Of a stretch of DNA of 64,000 nt, positions 9,557-19,540 are shown piece by piece; position 1 is the first letter of the stretch, and every line of letters begins with the position of its first letter. The notes under the pieces are model-generated. The model saw only the letters and a list, made by a program, of their open reading frames with translations. It was not told the DNA's origin and did not search any database. The stretch comes from Phymorhynchus buccinoides (taxonomy: Eukaryota > Mollusca > Gastropoda > Neogastropoda > Raphitomidae), in contig CM065687.1 in assembly GCA_017654935.2 (NCBI GenBank), positions 16,204,785-16,268,784 on the forward strand, read 5' to 3'. The position numbers and the translations under genes were made by a program.

Positions 9557-9577
9557 AAATTAATCAAGGCAGCTATG
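9557..9577 (+). pseudogene. Duplicated start of UBA1 exon H with decoy acceptor
   Basis: AATAAACAG followed by about 20 bp matching the first bases of exon H (AAATTAATCAAGGCAGCTAT). It then falls back into the upstream intron sequence (GAAAACGGCAGGATAAATG). The tandem unit is about 114-118 bp (9459-9576, then 9577-9691). There is no donor and the exon body is absent. Confidence 0.8.
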
Positions 9578-9670
9578 AAAACGGCAGGATAAATGTGTAG
9601 AAAAAAATGCATTGCTTGTTTTTCAGTCACTGTTACATAGTGGTATTTTAAATTTTCCTGCAATAAACAG

Positions 9671-9817
9671 AAATCGATCAAGGCAGCTATGGACGCCCCC
9701 GAGATCCTTCCGTCGGACTTTGCCAAGTTTGAGCGTCCTGCCCAGCTGCACATGGCCTTCAAGGCCCTGAACGACTACAAGAAGAAGACGGGGGGCCTGC
9801 CAAAGCCACGCTGTGAG
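9671..9817 (+). CDS. UBA1: UBA1 exon H (copy 1): four-helix bundle
   Basis: A 147-bp exon (49 codons, phase 0 to 0) between AATAAACAG and GTAGGG. It encodes KSIKAAMDAPEILPSDFAKF, then ERPAQLHMAFKALNDYKKK and a TGGLPKPRCE end. D-F-A-K-F-x-R-P-A-Q-L-H is the E1 motif that opens the four-helix bundle inserted in the inactive adenylation domain. The 3' splice site is duplicated just upstream. Confidence 0.95.
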
Positions 9818-10294
9818 GTAGGGGCTTCTGGGTTTGCCTGCCGTTAACTTCTGTGGGGGTGGGATTACTTGACAGTGTTTTTGCCTTGTGTTTTCTATTG
9901 TCATAACTTTTTCTTCAGGAGCAATACATTCGCCCAACACATCAGTCTACACTCCCACCGAAGGCAAAGACATTCACGGCCAAGTAACCTGCCATGTGTT
10001 TGTCTATTTTTATTACAGCTTATGTGACTACTTATAATGGGTGTTCATGCTCATGAGCGTTTACCATATTTTTCGGTTTATGTGGCACCCCCCAAACAAA
10101 AATTATTTACTTTGTCATATTATAAGGTGCAGGGGTCTCAGTCTCACAGAGGCGTCTGTGAAATTCAGGTTGCTCCCGCCTGGAGAGTGCATTGCAGCCA
10201 CCCATTTTTATTTAATTTTTATTTGCATGCGATTTTTGTGTGACTGATGGGAAAAGAGTGTGTGTGTGGAAATTTTGACCAAATGAGAACTTTT

Positions 10295-10338
10295 TCGTTG
10301 CCACTGGGTTTAACGTGTACTGAGTGCATGGGCACACG

Positions 10339-10369
<31 letters not shown>

Positions 10370-10500
10370 TCCACGTTCAGACTGTAAGGCCTAGTGCAGT
10401 GTGAGAGGAAAAATCCCCTATACCCAGGTTCGAACTCGGGTTTATTGTATAAGAGACGAATGCGTTGCCTCTGTGCCACTCTCTCTCTACACCTGTGCAA
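10295..10500 (-). repeat. tRNA-derived SINE (minus strand)
   Basis: Read on the minus strand it has an A-box-like GAGTGGCACAGAGG, a B-box GAGTTCGAACCTG, and the widespread invertebrate SINE core CTTTCGGATGAGACGATAAA. The homology between the two UBA1 copies stops at this element's edge (about 10285/31205). Confidence 0.65.
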
Positions 10501-10726
10501 ACACACACACACACCTTCATGAATCAACATAGATCATGGGCAAACTCATTCACACACACATACACACACACACACACCTCTTTGACTTTATTTTTGCTTG
10601 TAATATTCTCTCTGTTTATTTAACTTATTGTTATGAATTACTGTATTATCTGTTGATTCTATTGTCATAATTGATAATCGTCTTGATTACATCTGTCTAA
10701 TAATGTTTACAGTTTTAAACTGTCTC

Positions 10727-10895
10727 CTCTGGAGTCGGAGTGTGGCTGCCCACGTGGCGGGGTAATCAAAAACGGTCACACACGTAATGTTCTCATCCCT
10801 AGTTGGGGCATTTGTACCATAGTGTTCAATTACTTTGGCTGTTGGGATGATCCCTGGAGTCTTTAAGCCAGGGAACGACAACAATGACAAACAAC
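10727..10895 (-). repeat. Dispersed repeat, CTGGCTTAAAGACTCCAGGG family
   Basis: Minus-strand member of the family described at 6572. It lies in the intron between exons H and I. Confidence 0.65.
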
Positions 10896-10916
10896 AGTCT
10901 ATTTAGTTAACTTAGG

Positions 10917-11340
10917 GAGAAAGGTGGCAGAGTGGTTCAGATGTTCGCCTGCCAAATGTAATGCGTGACTGCAGCGTGAGTGACCCGGGTTCGAATCCTG
11001 GCCTCACCCTTTCTTTCTAGTTTGACAGGAAAATCGAACTGAACGTCGAGTCCTTCGGATGGGGACTTAACGCTAGTCTGACCTGTGCGCTTTATGCACG
11101 TAAAAATCCCATGGTAGTTGGAAGTCGGTAAGAGCAGGGAGAAATCCTGCTGCCTGGTATGGCCAAATTGATAGCTAGGTTTTCCAAGTGTATCCTCACC
11201 CCCTCCTCACTGTGTGCCCCCTCCCCCCAAAAAAAAAAGATAAAAAAATTGGGTAGGCGCTGCACTTGCGGCGATGCGCTCTCCGGGGGAGAGCAGCCCG
11301 AATTTCACAGAGATAAGTCTCTGTGACTAGAATATACCAA
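10917..11340 (+). repeat. tRNA-derived SINE with conserved core
   Basis: The tRNA-like head has box A TGGCAGAGTGGTT (10925-10937) and box B GGTTCGAATCC (10988-10998), closest in pattern to a Ser/Leu-type tRNA. The core contains CCTTCGGATGGGGACTTAA, as in metazoan core SINEs, and the tail contains GAGAGCAGCCCGAATTTCAC. These boxes are internal Pol III promoter elements. It is intronic, upstream of exon I. Confidence 0.8.
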
Positions 11341-11453
11341 ATACCGAAATACCCCAAAATACTTATTTTCACTCTCATGATTATGCTGTCTGTTTCTTCA
11401 ACTTTACAGTTGGGAAGTTTTTGTTATTTCATGAGATAGCGTGCGTTGTGCAG

Positions 11454-11624
11454 GCGGATGGGGCGGAGTTTGTGAAGGTGGCGACGGAGGTGAACGCGGC
11501 CAGCCCTGCCAAAGTGGATGAGCTGGATGAAGACCTCATGAAGGAGTTTGCCTACAACGCCTGCGGGGACATCAGCCCTGTTCAGGCCTTCATCGGGGGC
11601 ATCACTGCACAGGAAGTCATGAAG
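11454..11624 (+). CDS. UBA1: UBA1 exon I: four-helix bundle to IAD return
   Basis: A 171-bp exon (57 codons, phase 0 to 0) between TTGTGCAG and GTTTGT. It encodes ADGAEFVKVATEVNAASPAK, then a DELDEDLMKEFAYNACGD helix and SPVQAFIGGITAQEVMK. The final motif (P-x-x-A-F-I-G-G-x-x-A-Q-E-V-M-K) is the E1 helix where the chain re-enters the adenylation fold. It occurs only in the first contig. Confidence 0.95.
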
Positions 11625-12000
11625 GTTTGTGTTTCTATGTGTGTTTCTGTCTGTCTCTGTGTGTGTGTGTGTGAGTTTGCCCATGGTTTATGTTGATTAA
11701 TGAAGTTGTATGTGTCTATCTGTGTGTGTGTAAGTTTGCCCATAGTTTATGTTGATTCATGAAGTTGTATGTGTCTATCTGTGTGTGTGTAAGTTTGCCC
11801 ATAGTTTATGTTGATTCATGAAGGTGTGTGTCATGTATGTGTGATGTGTGTGTGTAAGTTTGCCCATAGTTTATGTTGATTCATGAAGGTGTGTGTCATG
11901 TATGTGTGATGTGTGTGTGTGTAAGTTTGCCCATAATTTATGTTGATTCATGAAGGTGTGTGTGTGTGTTTGTCCACAATTTATGTTGATTTGATGAGCA
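11625..12000. repeat. GT-rich tandem repeat in UBA1 intron
   Basis: Five imperfect units of about 60 bp built from TGTGTGTGTAAGTTTGCCCA and TTTATGTTGATTCATGAAG. It begins immediately after the exon I donor. Confidence 0.8.
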
Positions 12001-12254
12001 CTACACTGTAATCTGAAGTACACAGAGAACTGTACTAAAATAAATTTATCTCTGTGAGACTGGAAGAGAGATTGTACACGTGTATATATTGGGAAGGTAA
12101 ACAGCAGATGGAGAGTGTTTGAAAGAGGTAGAGTGTGTGAAAGAGTTTGCATGTTTTGTGATGGCAAGGACCTGCAGTATGCTTGTCACAGAGTTTGACT
12201 GTGGGCAAGTTTCTTACATAATAGTTGCTGTGTTTTTTGGTGTTTTTTTTACAG

Positions 12255-12359
12255 GCATGTAGCGGAAAATTCACCCCTCTTCAGCAGTTCTTGTATTTCG
12301 ACGCCTTGGAGTGCCTGCCTGAGGACAAGTCTGTGCTAACTGAGGAGGCCTGCAAACCT
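12255..12359 (+). CDS. UBA1: UBA1 exon J: end of inactive adenylation half
   Basis: A 105-bp exon (35 codons, phase 0 to 0) between TTTTACAG and GTAAGC. It encodes [20 protein letters not shown], then [21 protein letters not shown]-x-P and F-D-A-L-E-C-L-P are diagnostic for UBA1 just ahead of the active adenylation domain. The next expected exons (R-Y-D-G-Q, the ATP-binding domain, the catalytic Cys and UFD) are absent: intronic sequence runs to the gap at 13871. Confidence 0.95.
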
Positions 12360-13430
12360 GTAAGCTTAAGGAGTCTGGGTGTGTGAGAAGGGTTGTGTAT
12401 GTGGGATAGTGGGGAGGGAAAGAAAGAGAAGAGAGAGAGAGAGTACATGGAGATGTATAGAATATGTTTCAAGAAGTTAGGTAGCTGGTTACAGAGCTAT
12501 TCTCTTTTTAAACAAATAAAATAAAAAGGAATCTATTACAGTATGTAAACAACAAACATTGGACATTTTATTGTTCCGGTTTTGTTGTTGAGTGAGACGT
12601 TTGTGCCTTATGACCAAAGATATTAAATAGAATATAAAAATCAGATTAGATTAACTCTTCTAGCACCATGGGGCGAATACATTCACCCAAACTATCTATA
12701 CACTCCCACCAAATGCAAAGACATTTTACTGCCATGTGTTTGTCTATTTTTATAGCTTATGTGACTCTTTTTTCACACATAGCTCGATAAAATAGTTATT
12801 CCCCTCTTGTCTGTTGAGATGCAACGGACAACCAGGAATGTAAAAAAATACAGTGGAACCTCCCTTAAAGACCTTCCATTATGACTCCCTCCCACATAAG
12901 ACCTACTTCTCCGAGACATTGCCCTTCTTTGTAAGTATCAAAATTACCTCCCTTATAAGACCCCTTCCTTATAAGACATAACTATAAGAGGTTCCTTATA
13001 AGAGGTTTGACTGTGTATGGTACATGGCACTAGAAGTGTTACAATGTAAGGGATGCACACTATAAAATCACAGCGTCTTGGTCAGTAAAATGCGTCGGGT
13101 AGGCATGGGTGCTACTACTCTTTCATTTTTGCACTGATTTCAGTATTTTTAATTTTACCAGAAACTGAACTTCAGTTTTTTTGTTTTTTATCAAAACATT
13201 TTTTTTTTAAAATGGCCACAAGCGATTTGGGGCGTTTTGAACTTGGTTGTTCTATCTTGGAAATTTACAAAGGCAATGTAATAATTTCACACGGCTTATC
13301 AAACTACTGTCTGTCTATCATTTTAACCCTTTTACCGCCAACCATACTTCAGCCAAAAGTTTCCATTAAATTTACCTGGGTATAGAACAAAATCCATCTG
13401 CAGTATTGGGGATTCTTCTGTGACATATAC
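12360..13430. other. UBA1 intron without recognised exon
   Basis: Intron sequence with GA-rich and AT-rich tracts, a mariner-like MITE at 12851-13016 and a partial TTAA-type MITE end at 13326 (CCCTTTTACCGCCA). I see no further UBA1 coding sequence. Confidence 0.6.
12851..13016. mobile_element. TA-flanked MITE, CAGTGGAACCTCCC family (degenerate)
   Basis: Starts TA-CAGTGGAACCTCCCTT and ends in a degenerate GAGGTTTGACTG-TA. TA duplication and CAGTGG ends resemble Tc1/mariner or pogo-type elements. Other members are at 15505, 36481, 38445 and 63959. It includes an uninterrupted GAGACATTGCCCTTC, the target of the nested insertion at 38529. Confidence 0.7.
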
Positions 13431-13870
13431 AGACCTGCCTACGATTTGGCCGTAGCAGCTACGAAAAATAAAGCTTGGCTACGGAGCTACAGCAACCTTA
13501 ACATTGCTACGGAGAAAACAAAATGCCGCCGCATTTTATTTTTGCTTATGCCGTTCCCGGTTTTGTCTGTTTCTAAGAGCAGACGCCGTGTCACGCGCGA
13601 TAACCTAGTCACTTCCGTTTTTATCAGTGACTGCGCATGCGTTCTTATTACTTTCTCTGAAAAAAATGGCGGACTCCAGCAGCAGTAGTGATTCGGGAGA
13701 TGTTTCTAACGAAAAAAACCGAACCCAAACCAGAAAACGAATATCATCTGGCACACCATCTTGTTCTAAGAAAAAACATCGGCCTGACGCACAAGTTTTC
13801 AAAATAGCTTACACGGAGGAGTGGCCTTGCATCGTCAGAAGTCGACTTGGTGCGAACCATGCTCACTGCA
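13431..13870 (+). mobile_element. hAT-like element (family of 4824), cut by gap
   Basis: Begins CAGACCTGCCTACGATTTGG and includes the MADSSSSSDSGDVSNEK reading frame. The sequence stops at the N run. A multi-copy repeat at the contig end explains why assembly broke here. Confidence 0.75.
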
Positions 13871-14370
13871 NNNNNNNNNNNNNNNNNNNNNNNNNNNNNN
13901 NNNNNNNNNNNNNNNNNNNNNNNNNNNNNNNNNNNNNNNNNNNNNNNNNNNNNNNNNNNNNNNNNNNNNNNNNNNNNNNNNNNNNNNNNNNNNNNNNNNN
14001 NNNNNNNNNNNNNNNNNNNNNNNNNNNNNNNNNNNNNNNNNNNNNNNNNNNNNNNNNNNNNNNNNNNNNNNNNNNNNNNNNNNNNNNNNNNNNNNNNNNN
14101 NNNNNNNNNNNNNNNNNNNNNNNNNNNNNNNNNNNNNNNNNNNNNNNNNNNNNNNNNNNNNNNNNNNNNNNNNNNNNNNNNNNNNNNNNNNNNNNNNNNN
14201 NNNNNNNNNNNNNNNNNNNNNNNNNNNNNNNNNNNNNNNNNNNNNNNNNNNNNNNNNNNNNNNNNNNNNNNNNNNNNNNNNNNNNNNNNNNNNNNNNNNN
14301 NNNNNNNNNNNNNNNNNNNNNNNNNNNNNNNNNNNNNNNNNNNNNNNNNNNNNNNNNNNNNNNNNNNNNN
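13871..14370. other. Assembly gap, 500 N
   Basis: Exactly 500 N, the same size as the gap at 33501, so it is a placeholder rather than a measured distance. The left contig ends inside a transposon; the right one begins at a position equivalent to about 922 of the first contig. Confidence 0.98.
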
Positions 14371-14427
14371 AAACGGCCCCCTGATTTCTAGTTTTGAAAG
14401 CGATCTTTTGGCACAGTTTATAATGCG

Positions 14428-14909
14428 CAGGGCTCCCCATTTTGTTTCACCATAGAGGGTATTTTCACCCCCAGGAAGCGGCTATAGAGGGTCTCTTCAC
14501 CCCCAGGGTGAACTTATAGAGGGTGAAAAATCAAAACAAAATAAGCATAAAGACATGTGGGTACTGTAAAAAAAAAGTAAAGTAAAGTAAAGTAAAGGAA
14601 GGAAGAAAGAAAGGGAGGAAGTTGAGGGCTCCATTGGACTTGGTGAGTAGAGGGGTGGAAGAGGAAGGGTCTTTATCTTCTAACCTAAACAGACAGCAGT
14701 GGTACCAGACTCGTAAACTTTGGGCTGGCATGCCTAATTGGTCTCATGGGTCTGCAGTAGACCGGTGAATGGGAGATGGGCTCACGCACTCGGCAGATTT
14801 ATAGTGCGTCTCTACCCTCGAGTAGTAATTATAGTGCGTCATTTCACCCCCAGTAGGAAGTTTTAATGCGTCTGTCACGCACATTTGACGCACAGAATGG
14901 GGAGCCCTG
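14428..14909. mobile_element. 482-bp CAGGGCTCCCC element (copy 2)
   Basis: Orthologous to 980-1461, same length and same ATGCG flanks. Confidence 0.65.
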
Positions 14910-15329
14910 ATGCGTTTCAATGTACTTTAAAACCCCCAACTTTAAGCATTATATGACATTCTTAGGTTCGTGTAATGTGGGTTACTGCCGTAAGTCTCTA
15001 AAATAAGTACCCCATTATCACATTTTTAACCCTCTATAAATCCAGGAATGAAGGGAATAGATAGATAATAGAAACATAGGAATAAGGGGAAGTAACAGTT
15101 AGTGTAAAACAAGGAATGAAAGAGTTAAGAAAACAAGTATTGTGATTTGCATGTCTGGGATGTTAGTCTGATGATACATTCTTCTCTGAATGCCAAGTAA
15201 ATTTGTGTGGATAAATTTACATATGTACACGGGAAAAGAAACCAAGAAAATGACACCATGACTAGTGTTATGGTTTAGAGAAACGTGCCTTTTGATGCAT
15301 TATTTTAAAGATGATGTGTTTGTGTTCAG

Positions 15330-15391
15330 GTGGACATGGCCAAGAATGGAACGTCTGAGGATATTGATGAGGGCCTGTACTCTAGGCAGCT
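15330..15391 (+). CDS. UBA1: UBA1 exon A (copy 2)
   Basis: Identical in protein to 1874-1935: V-D then MAKNGTSEDIDEGLYSRQL, entered through TTCAG and left through GTAAGT, ending in phase 2. It carries the same internal Met codon in a good context. It belongs to the duplicated or alternative-haplotype UBA1 locus. Confidence 0.93.
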
Positions 15392-15493
15392 GTAAGTACA
15401 AAAGCTGTGTGTGTGTGTGTCACTGTATGTGTGTGTGTGTGATGCAATCTACGTTTAAAGGCGATTTTGTAACTGGAATTTAATGTGAAGGAA

Positions 15494-15849
15494 TAATACA
15501 AGTACAGTGGAACCTCCCTTTTTAGACCTTCAAAAATCAGCCAAAGGGAGTGGTCTTATAAGGGAGTGGTCTTATAAGGGAGGTAATTTTAATACTTTCA
15601 AAGAAGGGCAATGTCTCGGAGAAGTAGGTCTTATATGGGAGGGAGTCTTATAAGGGAGGTTCTACTGTACATCATGTCAAATCATCTACTGTTAGGTGTG
15701 TGTGATAGACAACAAGGGCCTCATACATTTCCCCATGTTGTCTATAGATAACGAGTTGGCTGTTTAATTAACAGCTTCAGATTGTCAACGGGCCCGGGCC
15801 ATTGACCCGTATTGAAGGTTATTTGACCCCTCATTTTGTGCAGCCAGGG
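15494..15849. mobile_element. Copy-2-specific insertion including a TA-flanked MITE
   Basis: About 350 bp absent from the first copy (junction equivalent near 2045). It contains a minus-oriented member of the CAGTGGAACCTCCC family at 15505-15667 with TA on both sides, then unclassified sequence to about 15849. Confidence 0.65.
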
Positions 15850-16189
15850 TTATTTTAGAAATTGACCCATCATTTTCTGTAATCAAGGTTCATTTGACCC
15901 ATGAAGTTTGAAACAATCTGAAGCTTTGGTTTAAATCAATAATTTTTGCTCTTACCAGGCCATCATTTTTAGTAGCATTCTACACAATTCACACTTCTGC
16001 TACACTTCAAACTGTGCTCTTCAATTCTTGACTGCTGCACATTTTCTGTGCAGTTTGTTTGACGGTTTTTAGCGAATAGTGCTACACATTTCACACCGAA
16101 ACTACACATTTCAGCTATTCGGACCGCTCATGGTGTGTGTAAAGGGCTAACCTGGTGTGTTAAGTAAGAATTGAACTGCTGTTACCCAG

Positions 16190-16358
16190 GTATGTTCTGG
16201 GCCACGAGGCCATGCGAAAGATGGCCAACTCCAACGTGCTGATCTCCGGGATGAGAGGCCTGGGCATGGAGATCGCTAAGAACGTGGTGCTGGGCGGGGT
16301 CAAGTCGGTCACCATCCACGACCCGGAGAAGGTGACCTTCACTGACCTCAGCTCGCAG
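16190..16358 (+). CDS. UBA1: UBA1 exon B (copy 2)
   Basis: 169 bp with the same splice sites and protein as 2386-2554: the glycine-rich nucleotide-fold start of the inactive adenylation domain. No coding change was seen. Confidence 0.95.
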
Positions 16359-16451
16359 GTGAGTCACACTGGTCAAGAAATGTCAGGGTCAACAATAGAT
16401 TTTTACCTGTGTTCAGTGCACGACGGCTCAGAAGAAAGAAGAGTATATAGA

Positions 16452-17207
16452 CAGAGCTGATTCTAGAGCGCGGGATTGGTACAATCCCCCGAAAATCTGT
16501 TCCTTCCCGCGATAATCGAGTCTTAATGCGGGCCGACTCCCGCACATTTGCAGAACTGCCCGCTATTTTCACCGATCGCTGCGGGCATGGCGTTCGTCGT
16601 CTGCAAAACCTGTTGTCTAGGCTACACAAACTGATCAACCAATCAATCGCGTTCATCTCATTCATCTTGAATACCGACGAGAACTTGCGAGAGTTTAAGC
16701 CGCCATATTGGATTTCTTCCAAAATGAAGCGCGTAGCCACGCTCCTTGATTTTGACTTTCGCAGAGGCAAAGTGAAAAAAAAGCAGTCTGTGCCACATGA
16801 TGAGTCAGAGTGTGGAGAAGAGCTTGAAGAAACGGCGACTACATCCCAAAACTCGGAGAAGCAGCCTGATAACAGCGCCAGTGCAAGGGAACACCGGTTC
16901 CAAGACGACTGGCTGAAGAAGTGGCCATGGCTGTCCAAGATGGAGAGTGGCGGAATGCAGTGCAAAGTGTGTTTAAAGCACAAGAAAAAGAACGCATTTA
17001 CATCACCCACGGGCTGCAGCAACTACCGAACGAACACACACTGTCTTTAATTTGTATGTATGAATGCTTTCAATTAACAATTTAAAAATAGATTTGTATG
17101 TCATGGCTGTTTTCCCTTGTATCCAGTGGACCTGCCACCAATCCCCCCTTTTTTCAATCATAGGGGGGGAATGCCCCCCCTTTTTCAAAATCCTAGAATC
17201 AGCTCTG
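16452..17207 (+). mobile_element. hAT-like element with TATAGA duplication (copy 2)
   Basis: Orthologue of 2648-3392, with the same ends and the same TATAGA flanks (16446-16451 and 17208-17213). It is about 11 bp longer, mostly because it keeps the 13 bp lost from the ORF in copy 1. Confidence 0.75.
16724..17050 (+). CDS. Transposon ORF with BED-like zinc finger, 108 aa
   Basis: The intact version of the relic at 2921. It starts MKRVATLLDFDFRRGKVKKK, followed by an acidic and Ser/Asn-rich linker of about 45 residues. Then comes FQDDWLKKWPWLSKMESGGM, the C-K-V-C pair and a basic HKKKNAFTS stretch, ending SNYRTNTHCL. The W-L-x-K-W-P-W-L...C-x-x-C...F...G-x-x-N-Y-R-T-x-T-H layout is that of N-terminal zinc fingers of hAT-type transposases and their vertebrate derivatives. 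The stop follows directly after the finger, so no catalytic domain is present. It may be transcribed as intronic sequence; no host role can be claimed. Confidence 0.55.
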   Translation: MKRVATLLDFDFRRGKVKKKQSVPHDESECGEELEETATTSQNSEKQPDNSASAREHRFQDDWLKKWPWLSKMESGGMQCKVCLKHKKKNAFTSPTGCSNYRTNTHCL

Positions 17208-17443
17208 TATAGATTGAAAGGGTTAGGTTAGAAAATAGGAGTTTTGTTTTGTTTTGCTGTCCCATCTTTCTGTCTGGCTGTACAGTGGCGTTGCTCTCAC
17301 GCCACTCATCTTTGTTCCCAACTGACAGCCACACCCCTGGTTTGTCAGGTCGCAGAATCCAAAACCAGCAATTAATCCTACTAGCGTAGCGAAATACACT
17401 TCTATTTCAGAATGAATCATGAATTTTGTGTGTGCGTGTGCAG

Positions 17444-17520
17444 TTTTTCGTGCGTGAAGAGGATCTGGGCAAGAACCGTGCGGAAGTGTCGCAGCCTCGA
17501 CTGGCGGAGCTGAATAGCTA
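17444..17520 (+). pseudogene. Partial UBA1 exon C unit (copy 2)
   Basis: The only truncated exon-C unit in this copy. It has an acceptor, then 77 bp of exon C with one change (CTG to GTG, Leu to Val at the third codon), no donor and a 119-bp period to the real exon. Confidence 0.85.
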
Positions 17521-17562
17521 CATTAGGAAATACATTCATCAATTTTGTGTGTGCATGTGCAG

Positions 17563-17697
17563 TTTTTCCTGCGTGAAGAGGATCTAGGCAAGAACCGTGC
17601 GGAAGTGTCGCAGCCTCGACTGGCGGAGCTGAACAGCTATGTGCCTGTGGCCAGCTCCACTGCCAGCCTGGACGAAGCCTTCCTCTCACAGTTCCAG
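17563..17697 (+). CDS. UBA1: UBA1 exon C (copy 2), full-length
   Basis: 135 bp, the same protein as 3878-4012, preceded by GTGCATGTGCAG and followed by GTGTGT. It shares the diagnostic GATCTAGGC with the first copy's real exon, which confirms that the last unit is the ancestral functional one. Confidence 0.94.
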
Positions 17698-17898
17698 GTG
17701 TGTGTGTGTTTGTGTGTGCGAGTGCATGTCTTTGGGTGAGTGCGTTCATGCACAATGTGTGCGTTCATTCCCGGTTGTTATGTGCACATGGCTTGTGTGC
17801 GTGTGTCTGTGATACAGAAGCTACAACATTTATAATGTTATGTTTTGCTTTACTATTCTTTTTAACTACATGTGGCTAATCTGTAAGGAAATTTTGTA

Positions 17899-18435
17899 TT
17901 ATTTATTTATTTATTTATTAAGACAACTTTTATAGCGCCTAATCTTTAAGCTCTAAGCGCTTTACATAAATCACTAAAATAAACACAATGAACAAAAAGT
18001 ATACATCAAACATTGACCAACACCCCCCTACCCTGATCCCTCAGTCAATTTCTCAATCACGCCCAAATAATGAATGACATAATCTACAGTACACTTTCGC
18101 AACCAACTTGAAACACTCACACTGATGGACGCTTAAAGACGCCCAGGCCACACTATTAACAAATCACACTCACACCCACATTTATAACGATAGAGAGAGA
18201 AAGAGAACAAGAGAGAGAAAGAGACAGAGACAGAGAAAGACAGAGACGGAGACACAGAGAGCCAGACAGAGGGACAGACGGAGAAAGAGAGAAGAGAGAG
18301 ACACAAACAGAGACAGAGATATATAGATGCATCATAAAATAACAACTTACTATAATTTGTACATACAATAGTCAAAGGCACATAATATTCAATATTAATA
18401 AACATTCGCACACACACACACACACACCCTACACC

Positions 18436-18471
<36 letters not shown>

Positions 18472-18592
18472 CACACACACACACACACACAACACACACA
18501 CACCCGATACACACGCACGCACGCGCACACACACAAACACACACGATTAGTGGAAAAACATTAAATGAATTATTATGCCAAAATTTTTTTAC
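17899..18592. repeat. Copy-2-specific block: TTTA, GA and CA microsatellites
   Basis: About 690 bp with no counterpart in copy 1. It holds (TTTA)n, then a TTTATAGCGCCTAATCTTTA / TCTAAGCGCTTTACA segment common in animal repeats, a GAGA-rich tract (18185-18325), and long CA arrays (18408-18545). Confidence 0.8.
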
Positions 18593-18678
18593 ATCATGAA
18601 TATTTACTCTGTTAGACTTGAGTATTTAGCATTGTAAACTTCTATAACAGGTTGTTTTGTTTGACACGACAAGAGAAC

Positions 18679-18762
18679 ATTTGAGGGGTAATTGCCTAAA
18701 CGTGTTATCACCCTTCTTTATTCCTCTTGTGATAACACGTTTAGGCAATTACCCCTCGAAAT
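18679..18762. repeat. Hairpin-forming inverted repeat in UBA1 intron (copy 2)
   Basis: Orthologue of 4342-4425 with perfect pairing over 29 bp (GAGGGGTAATTGCCTAAACG and the next nine bases). The loop is about 17 nt. Confidence 0.85.
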
Positions 18763-18980
18763 AATAGAGTTGAGGTCTGGTACATTTTCTTCTTCATTTT
18801 AGCTTGAAATTGATATGCTGATAAATGTAGGTCCTGAAATTGCCTCTGGCCCCCATTTCCCACTTTCCGCCTTTTGTATCCCATTTTTTATGTGCGTTTT
18901 GCTTGACTTATTCTGGTACTTGGTGTTGTTTAATAAAGTTGAAATATTAGTGTTGAAGCACCGCTGTGTTTGAGGTGCAG

Positions 18981-19087
18981 GTGGTGGTATTAACCGACTC
19001 CAACTACGAAGATCAAATACGTGTGGGCGAATACTGTCACAGCCACGGCATCAAGTTCATTGTGGCGGAAACAAGAGGCCTCTTTGG
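18981..19087 (+). CDS. UBA1: UBA1 exon D (copy 2)
   Basis: 107 bp, the same protein as 4644-4750, with splice sites GGTGCAG and GTAAGT. The following intron carries the hAT-like element that the DIRS retrotransposon interrupts. Confidence 0.95.
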
Positions 19088-19364
19088 GTAAGTTTCTTAG
19101 TTGTTTGTTTCTTTTTGGGGTTTTTAATCCACCAGATGCATGCACAAGGCTTCAAATATCCAGACCTGCCTACTGCTACGATTTGGCCGTAGCAGCTACG
19201 AAAAATAAAGCTTTGCTACGGAGCTACGGCAACCTTAACATTGCTACGGAGAAGAAAAAAATGCCGCCGCATTTTATTTTTGCTTATGCCGTTCCCGGTT
19301 TTGTCTGTTTCTAAGAGCAGACGCCATGTCATGCACAATAACCTAATCTATTATAATCATACTG

Positions 19365-19540
19365 TACCAACACTCAAAACAATAGCATATCATACCAATT
19401 GGCTGGAAAAACCTTAAGCGTGAACGCTTAGTTACCAAATAACAAAGAGCAAGTCACTCTAGTGACCGTGGGGTTATCCCCCCTTTCCCACTTCCGGTCA
19501 CGCATATCCACTTCCGGCCCCAACTCATTCTCTATTTACC
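19365..19540 (+). repeat. DIRS left inverted terminal repeat
   Basis: Starts TACCAACACTCAAAACAATA and ends TCTATTTACC. It pairs with 25463-25637 with few mismatches. It contains nested small palindromes such as AAGCGTGAACGCTT and CACTCTAGTGAC. Confidence 0.9.

Noticed and set aside
10988..10998. tRNA gene
   Set aside because: A and B boxes are present but the sequence lacks a foldable acceptor stem and continues into a SINE core.
13627..14455. Reading frames of about 190-250 codons across 13871-14370
   Set aside because: They consist mostly of the N gap; only the ends are sequence, and these belong to two different contigs.
17578..17590. TAG in GATCTAGGC as a stop in exon C
   Set aside because: In the UBA1 frame it reads GAT CTA GGC (Asp-Leu-Gly), a synonymous change.
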